Assembly (NCBI GenBank): GCA_027023915.1
Contig: JALVUB010000001.1
Span: 1 to 14,588, forward strand
DNA: 14,588 nucleotides
Source: Sedimenticola sp.
GTDB taxonomy: Bacteria > Pseudomonadota > Gammaproteobacteria > Chromatiales > Chromatiaceae
Reading direction: 5' to 3'
The notes under the pieces were generated by a model. That model had not been told where the DNA came from and ran no database searches. It was given only the letters and a program-made list of their open reading frames with translations. Positions 14,046 through 14,588 of this stretch are shown here, piece after piece (position 1 is the stretch's first letter; every line of letters begins with the position of its first letter). The position numbers and the translations under genes are program-made.

Positions 14046-14509
14046 TGGCCGGGAGGTGGCTGCTACCGGCCGTTGCGCTCGGCCTGGGGGCGGTGCTCGG
14101 CGCGGGCTGGTGGCTCTTCCGGGACTATTTCGAGCCGCCGGAAGCGGTGACCCTGCCACTGGACGGCTGTGACCCGCAGAAGGGCGCCTGTATCCGCAAG
14201 CTGCCGGGCGGCGGCGAACTTCGTTTCGAGATCACGCCCCGGCCCATCCCCGTGGTGAAGCCGCTGCGGCTGGTGGCGCGGGTCAAGGGTCTGAGGCCGC
14301 GCCGGGTGGAGGTGGATTTTTCCGGGGTGAGCATGAACATGGGTTACAACAGGCCCAGGCTGAAGCAGGTGACTTCGGGACGCTTCGAAGGGGAAACCAT
14401 GCTCTCGGTCTGCATCCGCCAGCGCATGGACTGGGAGGCGAAGGTATTGCTCTACCTGCCGGACAAGGTACTGGCGGTACCCTTCCGTTTCGATACCATC
14501 CGGGAGTAG
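14045..14509 (+). CDS. membrane-anchored periplasmic protein, FixH/YtkA-like, possible copper-handling nos accessory
   Basis: I do not recognise a named gene here. The 154-residue product has one N-terminal hydrophobic segment (about 5-25, no lipobox) and a periplasmic beta-rich domain. Residues 90-130 have the layout of FixH/YtkA-like proteins: a strand, SGVSMNMG (M97, M99), a basic stretch, GRFEG, then C123 and RMDW (M128). C42 and C49 in DGCDPQKGAC form a possible second metal or disulfide site. Met/Cys pairs exposed to the periplasm suggest copper binding, which would fit the cluster. The start overlaps the nosY stop by one base, so it is almost certainly co-translated with the nos genes. 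The stop codon TAG is part of a repeat related to the one in nosL, so the original C terminus may have differed. Function is inference. Confidence 0.8.
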   Translation: MAGRWLLPAVALGLGAVLGAGWWLFRDYFEPPEAVTLPLDGCDPQKGACIRKLPGGGELRFEITPRPIPVVKPLRLVARVKGLRPRRVEVDFSGVSMNMGYNRPRLKQVTSGRFEGETMLSVCIRQRMDWEAKVLLYLPDKVLAVPFRFDTIRE

Positions 14510-14528
14510 GTCGGGCTGAAGCCCGGCG
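14506..14528 (+). repeat. REP-like palindromic element overlapping the stop of the last gene
   Basis: GTAGGTCGGGCTGAAGCCCG at 14506-14525 has the same outer GTAGGTCGGGCT as the left arm of the nosL repeat and the GA-centred palindrome of its right arm. A partial outer match (CTACT at 14536-14540) suggests a longer imperfect hairpin. It could act as a transcript end. The remaining 60 bases to the window edge hold no feature I can support. Confidence 0.7.
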
Positions 14529-14588
14529 AACCCAGCTACTAAGTCCGAAGGCCGGTGGGCGACCCCTGGTGGCGGGGACGCCGTGAAT

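Noticed and set aside
1..14588. CRISPR array, tRNA, rRNA or transposase gene.
   Set aside because: I saw no regularly spaced direct repeats, no tRNA-like cloverleaf between genes, no rRNA sequence and no transposase-like protein.

Overview
The window is a GC-rich chromosomal segment, most likely from a denitrifying or nitrous-oxide-respiring gammaproteobacterium, possibly a sulfur oxidiser. That taxonomic guess is inference from gene content and from a family of short GTCGGGCT-type palindromic repeats; no rRNA or other strong taxonomic marker is present. Coding density is high and no gene-free stretch exceeds 300 bases.

Left part (1-2557): three menaquinone-biosynthesis genes. The 3' part of menE (O-succinylbenzoate-CoA ligase, running off the left edge) converges on a minus-strand pair, menC (O-succinylbenzoate synthase) followed by a hotdog thioesterase that probably hydrolyses DHNA-CoA. 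The last two overlap by 4 bases.

Middle and right part (2731-14509): one large plus-strand nitrous oxide reductase cluster of the Sec-dependent (clade II) type. The order is nosZ - monoheme cytochrome c - diheme cytochrome c - diheme cytochrome c - nosB-like membrane protein - nosD - nosG - nosH - nosF - nosL - nosY - a small membrane-anchored FixH/YtkA-like protein. No nosR or nosX is seen in the window. nosZ and the monoheme cytochrome gene are each followed by a terminator. The third cytochrome gene has its own FNR/DNR-type promoter, and another FNR-like box lies in the menC/nosZ divergent spacer. From nosB to the last gene most genes overlap or nearly touch, as in a single operon.

Likely joint function: NosG and NosH (iron-sulfur proteins related to NapG/NapH) would take electrons from menaquinol, and the periplasmic cytochromes would pass them to the CuA site of NosZ. 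NosD, NosF, NosY and NosL would mature or supply copper/sulfur to CuZ, and the last gene may be a further copper-handling factor. The adjacent menaquinone genes fit this quinone link.

Most unusual points: NosZ carries a C-terminal extension of about 118 residues without a heme motif. A perfect 23-bp inverted repeat sits in frame inside the 5' end of nosL, and a related repeat supplies the stop codon of the last gene. The NosB-like protein has a long charged insertion. One diheme cytochrome lacks the usual Met at its second heme. The terminal gene looks like an uncharacterised nos accessory protein.
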